Shown piece after piece: positions 36,258-43,495 of a stretch of DNA of 45,189 bases. Both the position numbers and the translations under genes were made by a program. The stretch is from Nocardia brevicatena NBRC 12119 (GTDB lineage: Bacteria; Actinomycetota; Actinomycetes; Mycobacteriales; Mycobacteriaceae). The DNA lies in NCBI RefSeq assembly GCF_000308495.1, contig NZ_BAFU01000045.1:1-45189 (forward strand). Reading direction: 5' to 3'. How positions within the stretch are numbered: position 1 is the first letter of the stretch; the number at the start of each line of letters is the position of its first letter. The notes beneath the pieces were generated by a model, which had not been told where the DNA came from, made no database searches, and was given only the letters and a program-made list of their open reading frames with translations.

Positions 36258-37062
36258 AGGACCACGGGTAGATCCCGGGCCTTCGCGCCGCCATCGCGGC
36301 AACGACAGTTACGACGATATCGAACCGCTCTTCGGCCAACTCGCCGAAGTGGCGGAGGGTGACCCGCGTCGGGCCGCGATACGCGACGAGGTGATCGACA
36401 GGTGCCTACCGCTGGCCGAACACATAGCCCGGAAATTCGCCGGGCGCGGGGAATCGTACGACGACCTGCTGCAGGTGGCCCGGCTGGGGCTGTTACACGC
36501 CGTGGACCGGTTCGACGTCTCCCGCGGGTCGTCGTTCCTGTCGTTCGCGGTCCCGACCATTATGGGCGAGGTGCGCCGGCACTTCCGGGACAACACCTGG
36601 TCGGTTCGGGTGCCGCGACGGGTGAAGGAGATCCAGCTGACTCTCGGCCCCACCGTCGAGGCGCTGTCGCAGCGACTCGGTCGGGTGCCGCGGGCCCGGG
36701 AGATCGCCGCGGAACTCGATATCGATGTGGTGGAGGTGACCCAGGCGCTGATCGCCGGCAACGCCTATCAGACCTCTTCGTTGGATTCGACCGTCGGCGA
36801 GGACAGCGACAGCGCATCGCTGCCGCTGGTGGAGTCGCTGGGCGTGGAGGAGCCGTCCTACGGGTGGGTGGAGGACTACTTGGCGGTCGAACCGCTGCTC
36901 GAGGAACTCTCCGATCGGGAGCGTGAGGTACTGCGGATGCGGTTCTTCGAATCCAAGACACAATCCCAGATCGCCGAGCGGCTCGGAGTATCGCAGATGC
37001 ATATTTCGCGCATCCTGTCCCGGACGCTCGGCTGGCTGCGCGATCAGGCGCTGCGGGACTGA
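36247..37062 (+). CDS. sigF: RNA polymerase sigma factor SigF (SigB/SigF subfamily)
   Basis: A 271-residue group 3 sigma factor. ATG 36247 follows a perfect GAGGAGG. Region 2 is visible as LAEHIARKFAGRGESYDDLL to DVSRGSSFLSFAVPTIMGEV, then RRHFRDNTWSVRVPRRVKEI; region 3 follows, and region 4 is LSDREREVLRMRFFESKTQ with helix-turn-helix QIAERLGVSQMHISRIL. It directs stress genes with GGTTT/GGGTAT-type promoters in actinobacteria. Overlap with rsbW and the box upstream indicate autoregulation. The surrounding genes carry matching boxes. Confidence 0.93.
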   Translation: MVDEGPRVDPGPSRRHRGNDSYDDIEPLFGQLAEVAEGDPRRAAIRDEVIDRCLPLAEHIARKFAGRGESYDDLLQVARLGLLHAVDRFDVSRGSSFLSFAVPTIMGEVRRHFRDNTWSVRVPRRVKEIQLTLGPTVEALSQRLGRVPRAREIAAELDIDVVEVTQALIAGNAYQTSSLDSTVGEDSDSASLPLVESLGVEEPSYGWVEDYLAVEPLLEELSDREREVLRMRFFESKTQSQIAERLGVSQMHISRILSRTLGWLRDQALRD

Positions 37063-37130
37063 ACGAGCGGGCATCCCGATTCCGGGACGTCCGGTCGCCG
37101 CTGCTGTCCCGCCGTACCGAGGGAGCTTTC

Positions 37131-38315
37131 ATGGACGTGCGACCTCATCGGCCGATAAAACCCGCCGGACCCACCGTCGGACCGCTCGGTGAGCCGTTTC
37201 CGGATGTGCGGCGGATCGCTGTGTTACGCGGTGGTGGACTCGGTGACCTGTTCTTCGCCATGCCGGCGCTGGAGGCCTTGCGGGCGGCCTACCCGGACGC
37301 CGAGATCGTGCTGCTCGGTTCCCGGCTGCACGCCCGGCTCCTGGAGGGGCGGCCGAGCTCCGTCGACGAGGTGATCGTGCTGCCGGAGGGGGGCCGCGGC
37401 GGCGCCGACCCCACCGAGCGGGATATCGAGGACTTCCGGCGCCGGGTCTGTCACCGGCCGGTGGATCTGGGCGTGCAGTTGCACGGCGGCGGCGCCTGGT
37501 CGAATCCGTTCCTGCTTCGGTTGGGGCCTCGGTTCACCGTGGGCTGCCGCGCCGAGGGCGCCGAGCCGCTCGACCGCAATGTGCCCTTCCGCTATTACCA
37601 GAACGAGACCATGCGCGCGCTGGAGGTGGTGTGCGCCGCCGGTGCGCCCGCGGTGGTGCTGGAACCGCGTATCCAGGCCACGGCCGCCGATATCGCCGTC
37701 GCCGACCGCGCGCTCGGCCCCTCGGACCGGTCGTTGGTCGCCATCCATCCGGGCGCAACGGACCCGCGCCGCCGTTGGCCGGTGAGCAGTTTCGCCTCCG
37801 TGGCCGCCGAATGTGTGGACCGCGGGCTCGATGTGGTGCTGCTGGGCGCCACGGCCGAGCTCGATCTGCTCGACAGTGTGGCCGTGGAGACGCGGGCCCG
37901 GGCCCCGCAGCGACGGGACTGCGGAGTGCGGCAATTGGCCGGGTCCGATATATCCACGCTGTGCGGAGTGCTCGCGCGCAGCACCGTGTTCGTCGGCAAC
38001 GACAGCGGGCCGCGGCATCTGGCCCGGGCGCTCGACGTACCCACCGTGGGGGTGTTCTGGGTGGGCAATGTGATCAATGCCGGGCCGGTCGGCCGCACCC
38101 GGGACCGGGTGCTCATCTCGTGGCGCACCGACTGCTCGGTGTGCGGCCGTGATATCACCGACGAGACGGCGCCTCCCTGCCCGCACGACGCCTCGGTGGT
38201 CGACACGGTGTCCGTCGCCCAGGTACGGGGGGAACTGTGCGATCTGCTCTCGTCGGTCCGCACCTCGTCCGGCGACCGCGAATTCGGGCGCGTCCGGGCC
38301 GTGGACCAGATGTGA
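37131..38315 (+). CDS. Glycosyltransferase family 9 (heptosyltransferase-like)
   Basis: A 394-residue GT-B enzyme, the second GT9 in the window. RRIAVLRGGGLGDLFFAMPA and LEALRAAYPDAEIVLLGSRL are the N-terminal lobe; LVAIHPGATDPRRRWPVSSF and TVFVGNDSGPRHLARALDVP are the donor-binding lobe. The D-S-G-x-x-H of GT9 is modified to DSGPRH, common in ADP-heptose:LPS-transferase-like proteins. A CSVCGRDITDETAPPCPH segment near residue 340 has three Cys and one His. It is downstream of sigF and convergent with hldE. Confidence 0.87.
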   Translation: MDVRPHRPIKPAGPTVGPLGEPFPDVRRIAVLRGGGLGDLFFAMPALEALRAAYPDAEIVLLGSRLHARLLEGRPSSVDEVIVLPEGGRGGADPTERDIEDFRRRVCHRPVDLGVQLHGGGAWSNPFLLRLGPRFTVGCRAEGAEPLDRNVPFRYYQNETMRALEVVCAAGAPAVVLEPRIQATAADIAVADRALGPSDRSLVAIHPGATDPRRRWPVSSFASVAAECVDRGLDVVLLGATAELDLLDSVAVETRARAPQRRDCGVRQLAGSDISTLCGVLARSTVFVGNDSGPRHLARALDVPTVGVFWVGNVINAGPVGRTRDRVLISWRTDCSVCGRDITDETAPPCPHDASVVDTVSVAQVRGELCDLLSSVRTSSGDREFGRVRAVDQM

Positions 38316-38336
38316 CCGCTCCACGGTCAGGCCATG

Positions 38337-39944
38337 TCAGGCTCCCGCCACCCCCCGAGCACGGATCCGTTCGATGGTCGCGGATGTCGAATGATCGTCG
38401 AGATAGCCGAGTATGCGTACCTCACCGCCGTAACCGTGGACCACGGGTGTCTCCGGCAGCATGTCCGGTCGGTAGTCGCCGCCCTTCACGTACAGGTCCG
38501 GTTGGATGTCGCGCAGCAGCCCGACGGGCGTATCGGCGTCGAAGATCGTGACGTGGTCTACGCAGCTCAGCGCGGCCAATACGGCACAGCGATCCTGCTC
38601 CGGATTCACCGGACGATCGAGGCCCTTGAGTCGACGCACGCCCGCGTCGGAGTTGACCGCCACGATCAGCACATCACCCAGCCGTTTCGCCTCGTTCAGA
38701 TACGCGATATGGCCGGCGTGGAGTACATCGAAACAGCCATTGGTGAATACGATGCGGGCCCCACCGGCCCGATGCCGGCGGACCGCGGCATGGAGTCGGG
38801 GCGGATCGAGTACCGTGTCGCCGCTGCGGTCGTGTTGTTCGCGCAATCGCGCTGACCCGCCTACCGCGCTGCCCGGCCGGCGCGCGCCGGCGGCCTGGGC
38901 CAGTTCCACGGCCGAGACCGCCGGCATACCGTCGACCAGCGCCAGGGTCAGCGTGGCGACGAAAGTATCGCCGGCCTCGGCCGAACGGCCGTTCGGGACC
39001 GGCTGGGCCCAGGTGCGAGGCGGGGGACGGGTGCCGTCGCGGTGCGGTGTCACCATCAGAACACGTGAGCCGGCGCCTCCAAACAGGCGGTCGTGATGGC
39101 GGTTGAAGAACTCTCTCCGCTTCGGCGCTCCACCGATATCCGGTGCTATCGCGGGATCGTCGGCCGAGGGTAGGTCGCGGGCATCCGCCGCTTCGTCGGC
39201 GTTCGTGCGGACCGGGTCGGGCTGCGCCCCTTGCCGGCGCACGGGATGGTGGGTGTCGACGATCAGCAGTGGAAGCCGTTCGCGGCCGGCCGCCAGGCGA
39301 GCCCCCAAGTCCTCGACGAGTGCGCCGTCGTGATCCTCGACGACCAGGGCCTGCGCTCCTGCCAAGGCGTCGTCGAGGAGGTCGAGCAGGGTCTCGGTCT
39401 CGGCGGTGCCGGCGGGAGCCGGTGCGCCCTCGTCATAGCGCAGCAGAATCCGATCGCCGGCCGCGATACGGCTCCTGGCGGTGGTGGTGCGATCCGGGCA
39501 GGTGTGAAGCCGGCTCGCATCGACACCGGCACGGTCCAACTCCGCGCGCAGGGTGGCCACGGCGGCGTCGTCACCGACCAGGCCGACCAGCCGGACCCGG
39601 GCGCCGAGTGCGGCCAGATGGGCGGCGGTGTTCGCCGCGCCGCCCGGCGCGGTCTCGGTGTATTCCATTTCGACCACCGGCACCGACGCTTCCCGAGACA
39701 GCCGATCGTCGCGTCCCCGGCGCCAGACGTCCAGGACCGCCTCACCCAGTACCACCACGATTGGATGCGTGTGGGCGATCTGTTTCACCGCCTCGGGTCC
39801 GAGATCACGCTCGGAGCCGCCGGTCGAGGTGGATACCGAACCCGCCTGCCCAGGGTCGTGCCGGTTCGCGCTCCGGGCACCGGATCCGGTGCCGTCCGCG
39901 GCCGGTTCGGTACGGTCGCCGGCCCCGCGATTCGCACCGTCCAC
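38337..39944 (-). CDS. hldE: Bifunctional heptose 7-phosphate kinase / heptose 1-phosphate adenylyltransferase
   Basis: A 535-residue fusion. After a 58-residue disordered start, the PfkB kinase runs to about residue 385 (VVVLGEAVLDVWRRGRDDR, TAPGGAANTAAHLAALGARV). Its anion-hole motif reads EAGDTFVATLTLAL where GAGD is usual; the catalytic Asp is kept. The C-terminal cytidylyltransferase-fold domain (IVFTNGCFDVLHAGHIAYLN) carries the HxGH motif and makes ADP-heptose from heptose 1-phosphate. The GTG start lies three bases after the udgX stop. With gmhA and gmhB it completes ADP-D-glycero-beta-D-manno-heptose synthesis; no HldD epimerase is seen. Confidence 0.92.
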   Translation of the reverse strand: MDGANRGAGDRTEPAADGTGSGARSANRHDPGQAGSVSTSTGGSERDLGPEAVKQIAHTHPIVVVLGEAVLDVWRRGRDDRLSREASVPVVEMEYTETAPGGAANTAAHLAALGARVRLVGLVGDDAAVATLRAELDRAGVDASRLHTCPDRTTTARSRIAAGDRILLRYDEGAPAPAGTAETETLLDLLDDALAGAQALVVEDHDGALVEDLGARLAAGRERLPLLIVDTHHPVRRQGAQPDPVRTNADEAADARDLPSADDPAIAPDIGGAPKRREFFNRHHDRLFGGAGSRVLMVTPHRDGTRPPPRTWAQPVPNGRSAEAGDTFVATLTLALVDGMPAVSAVELAQAAGARRPGSAVGGSARLREQHDRSGDTVLDPPRLHAAVRRHRAGGARIVFTNGCFDVLHAGHIAYLNEAKRLGDVLIVAVNSDAGVRRLKGLDRPVNPEQDRCAVLAALSCVDHVTIFDADTPVGLLRDIQPDLYVKGGDYRPDMLPETPVVHGYGGEVRILGYLDDHSTSATIERIRARGVAGA

Positions 39945-39947
39945 TGT

Positions 39948-40622
39948 TCACCCTCCCGATCGGTCGGACTCGACGTGCGCCTGGATCCGCGCTATATCCG
40001 CCACGAACGCCCGGTATGCCGCGGGCCGGTCCGGGGACCGCAGGATCGAGGACGGGTGGACCGTGACCAGGACCCGGTAGTCCGTGGCGGGCGCTGGTAC
40101 GTCGGGATCCAGATAGGCCGGGCGCCGCGGCGGGGGCATGACCCGGCCGCGGATTTCGGTGACCTTCACCGCCGGACCCAGTACCGCCTTGGCCGCCACC
40201 GCGCCCAGACACACCACGAGTTCCGGCGCCACCAGGTCCAGTTCGGCCGCCAGCCAGGCCGAGCACGCGGCCACCTCGGCCCGGTTGGGCTGCTGATGGA
40301 TGCGGCGTTTTCCGCGTTCGATGAACTTGAAATGTTTGACGGCGTTGGTCAGGTACACCGTGTCGCGATCGATGCCCACTTCGTCGAGGGCCCGATCCAG
40401 GAGCCGACCGGCCGGGCCCACGAACGGGTGTCCTTCTCTGTCCTCCCGATCGCCCGGCTGTTCGCCGATCATGACGATTCGTGCCCGGTCGCGGCCCTCG
40501 CCGAAGACCGTTCGGGTGGCGTTGCGGTACAGATCGCAACCCCGGCACCCCGCCGCGGCCTCCCGCAACAGGGCGAGGTCCGCGTGCGCCGGCACGAATT
40601 CGGCCGCGCTCGGCGCGGGCAT
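39948..40622 (-). CDS. udgX: UdgX, uracil-DNA glycosylase that cross-links to DNA
   Basis: A 224-residue family 4-like uracil-DNA glycosylase. Motif A is GEQPGDREDREGHPFVGPAG, and the family-X-specific loop GKRRIHQQPN places a His at residue 109, the same number as the His of M. smegmatis UdgX that forms a covalent bond with the abasic site. Cys26, Cys29, Cys120 and a Cys in LVVCLGAVAAKAV are candidate 4Fe-4S ligands. The C-terminal VTVHPSSILRS supplies the second catalytic motif. It is followed by hldE three bases later, so both are probably on one transcript. Confidence 0.93.
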   Translation of the reverse strand: MPAPSAAEFVPAHADLALLREAAAGCRGCDLYRNATRTVFGEGRDRARIVMIGEQPGDREDREGHPFVGPAGRLLDRALDEVGIDRDTVYLTNAVKHFKFIERGKRRIHQQPNRAEVAACSAWLAAELDLVAPELVVCLGAVAAKAVLGPAVKVTEIRGRVMPPPRRPAYLDPDVPAPATDYRVLVTVHPSSILRSPDRPAAYRAFVADIARIQAHVESDRSGG

Positions 40623-40817
40623 CAGAGCGCCTCGTCAGGTGAATACCGTGGCCCGGTGAGGCGATCCGGTCCGTCGGGGAACCGCTTGTCTCGCATGCCG
40701 CTCCTCCCTCCGGTTCCGCACCGCGTGAACGCGGCGAACAGTACGTCCGTTCTCGACCTACCCGGCCCCGTCACCGTGAAACGGTCGTCCGGCGGGGGCG
40801 TCCTCGGATTGAGGGGT

Positions 40818-41252
40818 TCAGTTCGCGAGCGGCATGTTCTGTAGCCGTACCTGCCCCCGCGCGAGCGTTTTACCGGTAGCGCTGTCTGCGATGACCACCT
40901 GCCACAGCTGCTGGGTCCGACCTTGATGCAGGGGCTCGGCCACCACCGACGCGCGGCATTCGGTCGTCGGTCGCAGGAAATCGGTCGCGTTGTGCACTCC
41001 GACCGCGAATTCGCCACGGTCCATCACCGCGGCACTGGCGCCGATACTTGCCGCGGTCTCCACGATCGTGGCGTACACCCCGCCGTGCACCACGCCCCAC
41101 GGGGTGTGATGGTCGGGGCCGAGGTCGACATGGCCGGACACACTCGTCGCCGAGAGTTGGTCCACCACGAATCCGCTCGCGGCGACGAAACGTCCGGCGT
41201 CGGTAAGGTCCACGCTCGGCAATTGCCGCGAGGACTTCGGGGAATCGGGCAT
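40818..41252 (-). CDS. PaaI-type hotdog-fold acyl-CoA thioesterase
   Basis: A 144-residue hotdog protein. The ATG (A at 41252) has AAGGAG eight bases upstream; a more distal ATG at 41267 lacks this. HTPWGVVHGGVYATIVETAA is the active-site segment with the HGG turn and a Glu as likely catalytic acid; GVHNATDFLRPTTECRASVV follows. Such enzymes hydrolyse aromatic or short acyl-CoA esters. It is divergent from an HxlR-family regulator over an 87-base gap, so that regulator probably controls it. Gap 40623-40817 upstream of udgX holds no recognised gene. Confidence 0.88.
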   Translation of the reverse strand: MPDSPKSSRQLPSVDLTDAGRFVAASGFVVDQLSATSVSGHVDLGPDHHTPWGVVHGGVYATIVETAASIGASAAVMDRGEFAVGVHNATDFLRPTTECRASVVAEPLHQGRTQQLWQVVIADSATGKTLARGQVRLQNMPLAN

Positions 41253-41265
41253 GGGATGCTCCTTC

Positions 41266-41328
41266 ATCTGACTTTCGATATAGTAGTTAGGTATGGTTGA
41301 CCGCTGCCTGTCAAACCTGAAGTCAGAT
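41266..41328. promoter_or_regulatory. Divergent promoter/operator between thioesterase and HxlR genes
   Basis: ATCTGACTT (41266-41274) is perfectly inverted at 41320-41328. Inside, GGTTGAC (41295-41301) and GTCAAACC (41310-41317) are a second imperfect inverted pair. The latter, read on the minus strand, gives TTGACA, a good -35 for the thioesterase gene. This nested symmetry fits a dimeric HxlR binding site. Confidence 0.5.
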
Positions 41329-41339
41329 ACGCTTGCCGT

Positions 41340-41819
41340 ATGGAGTGGCTCGAATACAGCACCGCCAACTGTTCGGTTCAGCGCACGCTGGACATTATCG
41401 GGGACCGCTGGACGATGATCGTCCTGCGCGAACTGTTCAACGGCGTGCACCGCTTCGAGCAGATACGGCAGCACTCCGGAATCTCGGAATCGGTGTTGTC
41501 CAACCGGCTGGGCAAACTCGTCGACGCGGGGATCCTCGACGCGGTGCCCTACCGGGAGGCAGGCAGCCGAACCCGCCGAGAGTACCGACTCGGTGACAAG
41601 GGCAGAGACCTCTACCCGATCCTGCTCGCCTTGCTGCAATGGGGAGACAAATACTGCGCCGATCCGGAAGGCCCGTCGCTTATCGTCGCACACCGCGACT
41701 GCGGCCAACCCGTAGAGGTGGTCGTTCGCTGCCATGGCGGGCACGACCTGGACGGACCCCGCCAGGCAGAGGCCCACGCCGGACCCGCGGCCCGGCGCGG
41801 AGCCCATCTTCGGAGGTGA
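41340..41819 (+). CDS. HxlR-family winged-helix transcriptional regulator
   Basis: A 159-residue protein. CSVQRTLDIIGDRWTMIVLR followed by ELFNGVHRFEQIRQHSGISE and VLSNRLGKLVDAGILDAVPY is the complete HxlR winged helix, with the conserved Cys near the N-terminus that can sense oxidants or electrophiles. The wing reads SRTRREYRLGDKGRDLYPIL. The C-terminal 50 residues include three more Cys/His-rich stretches (HRDCGQPVEVVVRCHGGH). It probably regulates the divergent thioesterase gene and itself. Confidence 0.9.
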   Translation: MEWLEYSTANCSVQRTLDIIGDRWTMIVLRELFNGVHRFEQIRQHSGISESVLSNRLGKLVDAGILDAVPYREAGSRTRREYRLGDKGRDLYPILLALLQWGDKYCADPEGPSLIVAHRDCGQPVEVVVRCHGGHDLDGPRQAEAHAGPAARRGAHLRR

Positions 41820-41874
41820 CGGCCTCGAATCCAGTGAAGTACGTGCGGATCGATCACTGAGATGAGGAGGTCGT

Positions 41875-42489
41875 ATGCGTAAGAAGCCGGCCGTCGCCAC
41901 GGTGCTGGCCCTTACCGCGGCGGCGAGTGTTCTGCTGACCGGGCCCGCTGCGGCGCAACCGGACAATGGCAGTGGACCGGGTTTTCTCGCCATGGGGTTT
42001 CCCGACGGCGAATTCTCGATCGTCGACGAGGAGTCCGGACTGTGCCTGACCTCTCGGGCGGGCGAGGTGGTCGAGCGCGGAGACGGCCGGGAGTACGGCC
42101 GGCGCCGCGATCGGTCCACCCACACTCTCAATCCGACCGTTCACGCCCGCGCCTGCGACGGTTCGGACCGGCAGCGCTGGTACTTCGACACCAGTGGGGC
42201 CGGCACCTATTCCGAGGGACGCTATTTACTGGTCAACACGGTCAAAGAAGGCACCCGAGGTCGCTTCGCCCTGACCTACCGGCGCGATCTCTTCGGTTCG
42301 CGGGCCGATGTCGCTCTCGTGGGAGTCGGGTCGAACAACGCCCTGGCGTGGCAATCCGAGGACGGCTACATCTTCGAGAGGGGCCGGCCCCGTTCGGTGA
42401 TCGCCTACGTTCCCGACGGTGGAAAGCCGATCATGGCCGCCCGCGGCAGCAGTGCACACCAACGCTGGCGGTTCCTGGCTGCCGAGTAG
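41875..42489 (+). CDS. Secreted protein with ricin-B-like (QxW) motifs
   Basis: A 204-residue protein with GAGGAGG 4-10 bases before ATG. The N-terminus MRKKPAVATVLALTAAASVL with cleavage after AAA (before QPDN) is a Sec signal peptide. The mature part has SIVDEESGLCLTSR, RACDGSDRQRWYFDTSG and SSAHQRWRFLA, i.e. two Q-x-W elements spaced like beta-trefoil (ricin B) repeats, plus two Cys (CLTS and RACDG) that can pair. A carbohydrate-binding role is suggested by fold only. No anchor is visible, so it should be secreted. Confidence 0.78.
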   Translation: MRKKPAVATVLALTAAASVLLTGPAAAQPDNGSGPGFLAMGFPDGEFSIVDEESGLCLTSRAGEVVERGDGREYGRRRDRSTHTLNPTVHARACDGSDRQRWYFDTSGAGTYSEGRYLLVNTVKEGTRGRFALTYRRDLFGSRADVALVGVGSNNALAWQSEDGYIFERGRPRSVIAYVPDGGKPIMAARGSSAHQRWRFLAAE

Positions 42490-42509
42490 CCCACCCGCGG
42501 TGACGGTAG

Positions 42510-42782
42510 CTCTCGCCGGTCGCTGTCGACGCGGCACGCGCCGCCGGTCATACGGGAGCCGTCGCGTACCTACACCTGCCGGCGAAGGCGACCCAGGGCG
42601 GACACATCATCATGTCGGCTGCCCACGCGGCTCGGGCATTCGAGCTCTATGCCGGCGACAACCGTGACGTCGGTACCGACTACATCGAGAAGGCAACCGG
42701 TCTGGCCGGCTCCATTGTGGTGGATGTCCTGATGCGGTACCCGAAGGCTCCGAGCGGCCGCGGCCGGATGGGAGAGCTGGGG
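42510..42782 (+). pseudogene. Fragment of an unrecognised coding sequence
   Basis: Between a stop at 42507 and about 42782 one frame reads like protein (AVAYLHLPAKATQGGH, FELYAGDNRDVGTDYIEKAT, GLAGSIVVDVLMRYPKAP), but no start codon precedes it until ATG 42612 in the middle of the good stretch. After about 42782 the frame becomes Arg/Ser/Cys-rich and unlike protein. I read it as the inner piece of a truncated gene. The family is not recognised. Confidence 0.35.
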
Positions 42783-42837
42783 CGGAGGCCGGACGTATCG
42801 TTACGGCAGCTCGCGGCCAACGGTTGCCCGGTGATCG

Positions 42838-42896
42838 CTCTGAACGGCTCCGGTCGGCCGGCGGGACCGGCGTGTCGGGGCCATTACCGTTCAGAG
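42838..42896. terminator. Branched inverted repeat, possible terminator of the minus-strand ORF
   Basis: CTCTGAACGG (42838-42847) pairs perfectly with 42887-42896, and CCGGTC (42850-42855) pairs with GACCGG (42865-42870) inside it. It lies 36 bases beyond the stop of the minus-strand ORF at 42932. It may be a terminator or another structured element. Confidence 0.4.
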
Positions 42897-42931
42897 TGGG
42901 CAGCTCGGAGGGCGAGTCGGCATACCGCCTG

Positions 42932-43459
42932 TCATACGGTCTGTTTCGCCCACGCGGCGAATTCGGAGCGGCGTTCCCGGTCCGGGTCGTTCGGGGCGAT
43001 GATCGCCCGCGCGGCGGCGCGGGTCGCGTACTCGACCGGTTGCTCGGCGGCGTGGGTGGGACCGTCGGACAGTAGGCGGGCCGACAATCGTGACGGCCGG
43101 TGTGGGCCTGTCGTATTCGTAGGCGAATCGGGTCGGTGGCCGGTAGTGCGTCGCTTCCGAGGCAGATGGTGATCCGGTCGTCGGTGTGGGTGGCGGCGGG
43201 CGCGGGTTCCGTCGGAACCCACGAGTATCGGCGGCATGTCGACCGTCGGTGCCAGGGCGATCTCGGTGTGGTCGGGAAGTGTTGTGGTCCGGCATGTCAC
43301 CGGCTCCGGCCGGACCGTGAGTGCCTCATCGGGGAGTCGACCCCCGTTCGGTGAACGACGCGCCCGGGCGCGTGGACCGATCACATCGAGCTGCTCGGTA
43401 TCTGTATCGGGGGGTATACGCAAACGAACCAGTCGGCATAGAATATCGTCATAGAACAT
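42932..43459 (-). CDS. Doubtful hypothetical protein, possibly frameshifted
   Basis: A 175-residue frame from the ATG with A at 43459. Its ends look like real protein (MFYDDILCRLVRLRIPPDTD; EYATRAAARAIIAPNDPDRE then RRSEFAAWAKQTV), but the middle (about 43105-43195) is Arg/His/Pro-rich, while a second minus-strand frame there reads more naturally (EATHYRPPTRFAYEYDRPTP). Two compensating frameshifts, or a chance frame, are both possible. The start lies in an A/T-rich stretch just upstream of the opposing NRPS gene. No family recognised. Confidence 0.35.
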   Translation of the reverse strand: MFYDDILCRLVRLRIPPDTDTEQLDVIGPRARARRSPNGGRLPDEALTVRPEPVTCRTTTLPDHTEIALAPTVDMPPILVGSDGTRARRHPHRRPDHHLPRKRRTTGHRPDSPTNTTGPHRPSRLSARLLSDGPTHAAEQPVEYATRAAARAIIAPNDPDRERRSEFAAWAKQTV

Positions 43460-43495
43460 TGTAATAATACGTGGTCGGGGTCTGGAGGGAAGGCC

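Noticed and set aside
42612-43172. A 186-codon plus-strand gene starting at ATG 42612
   Set aside because: The protein-like part starts upstream of this ATG and ends near 42782; the rest is Arg/Ser-rich and unlike protein, so I list only a fragment.
43441-43495. Iron-box (IdeR/DtxR) operator upstream of the NRPS, which would suggest a siderophore
   Set aside because: The A/T-rich bases do not match the TTAGGTTAGGCTAACCTAA pattern in either direction.
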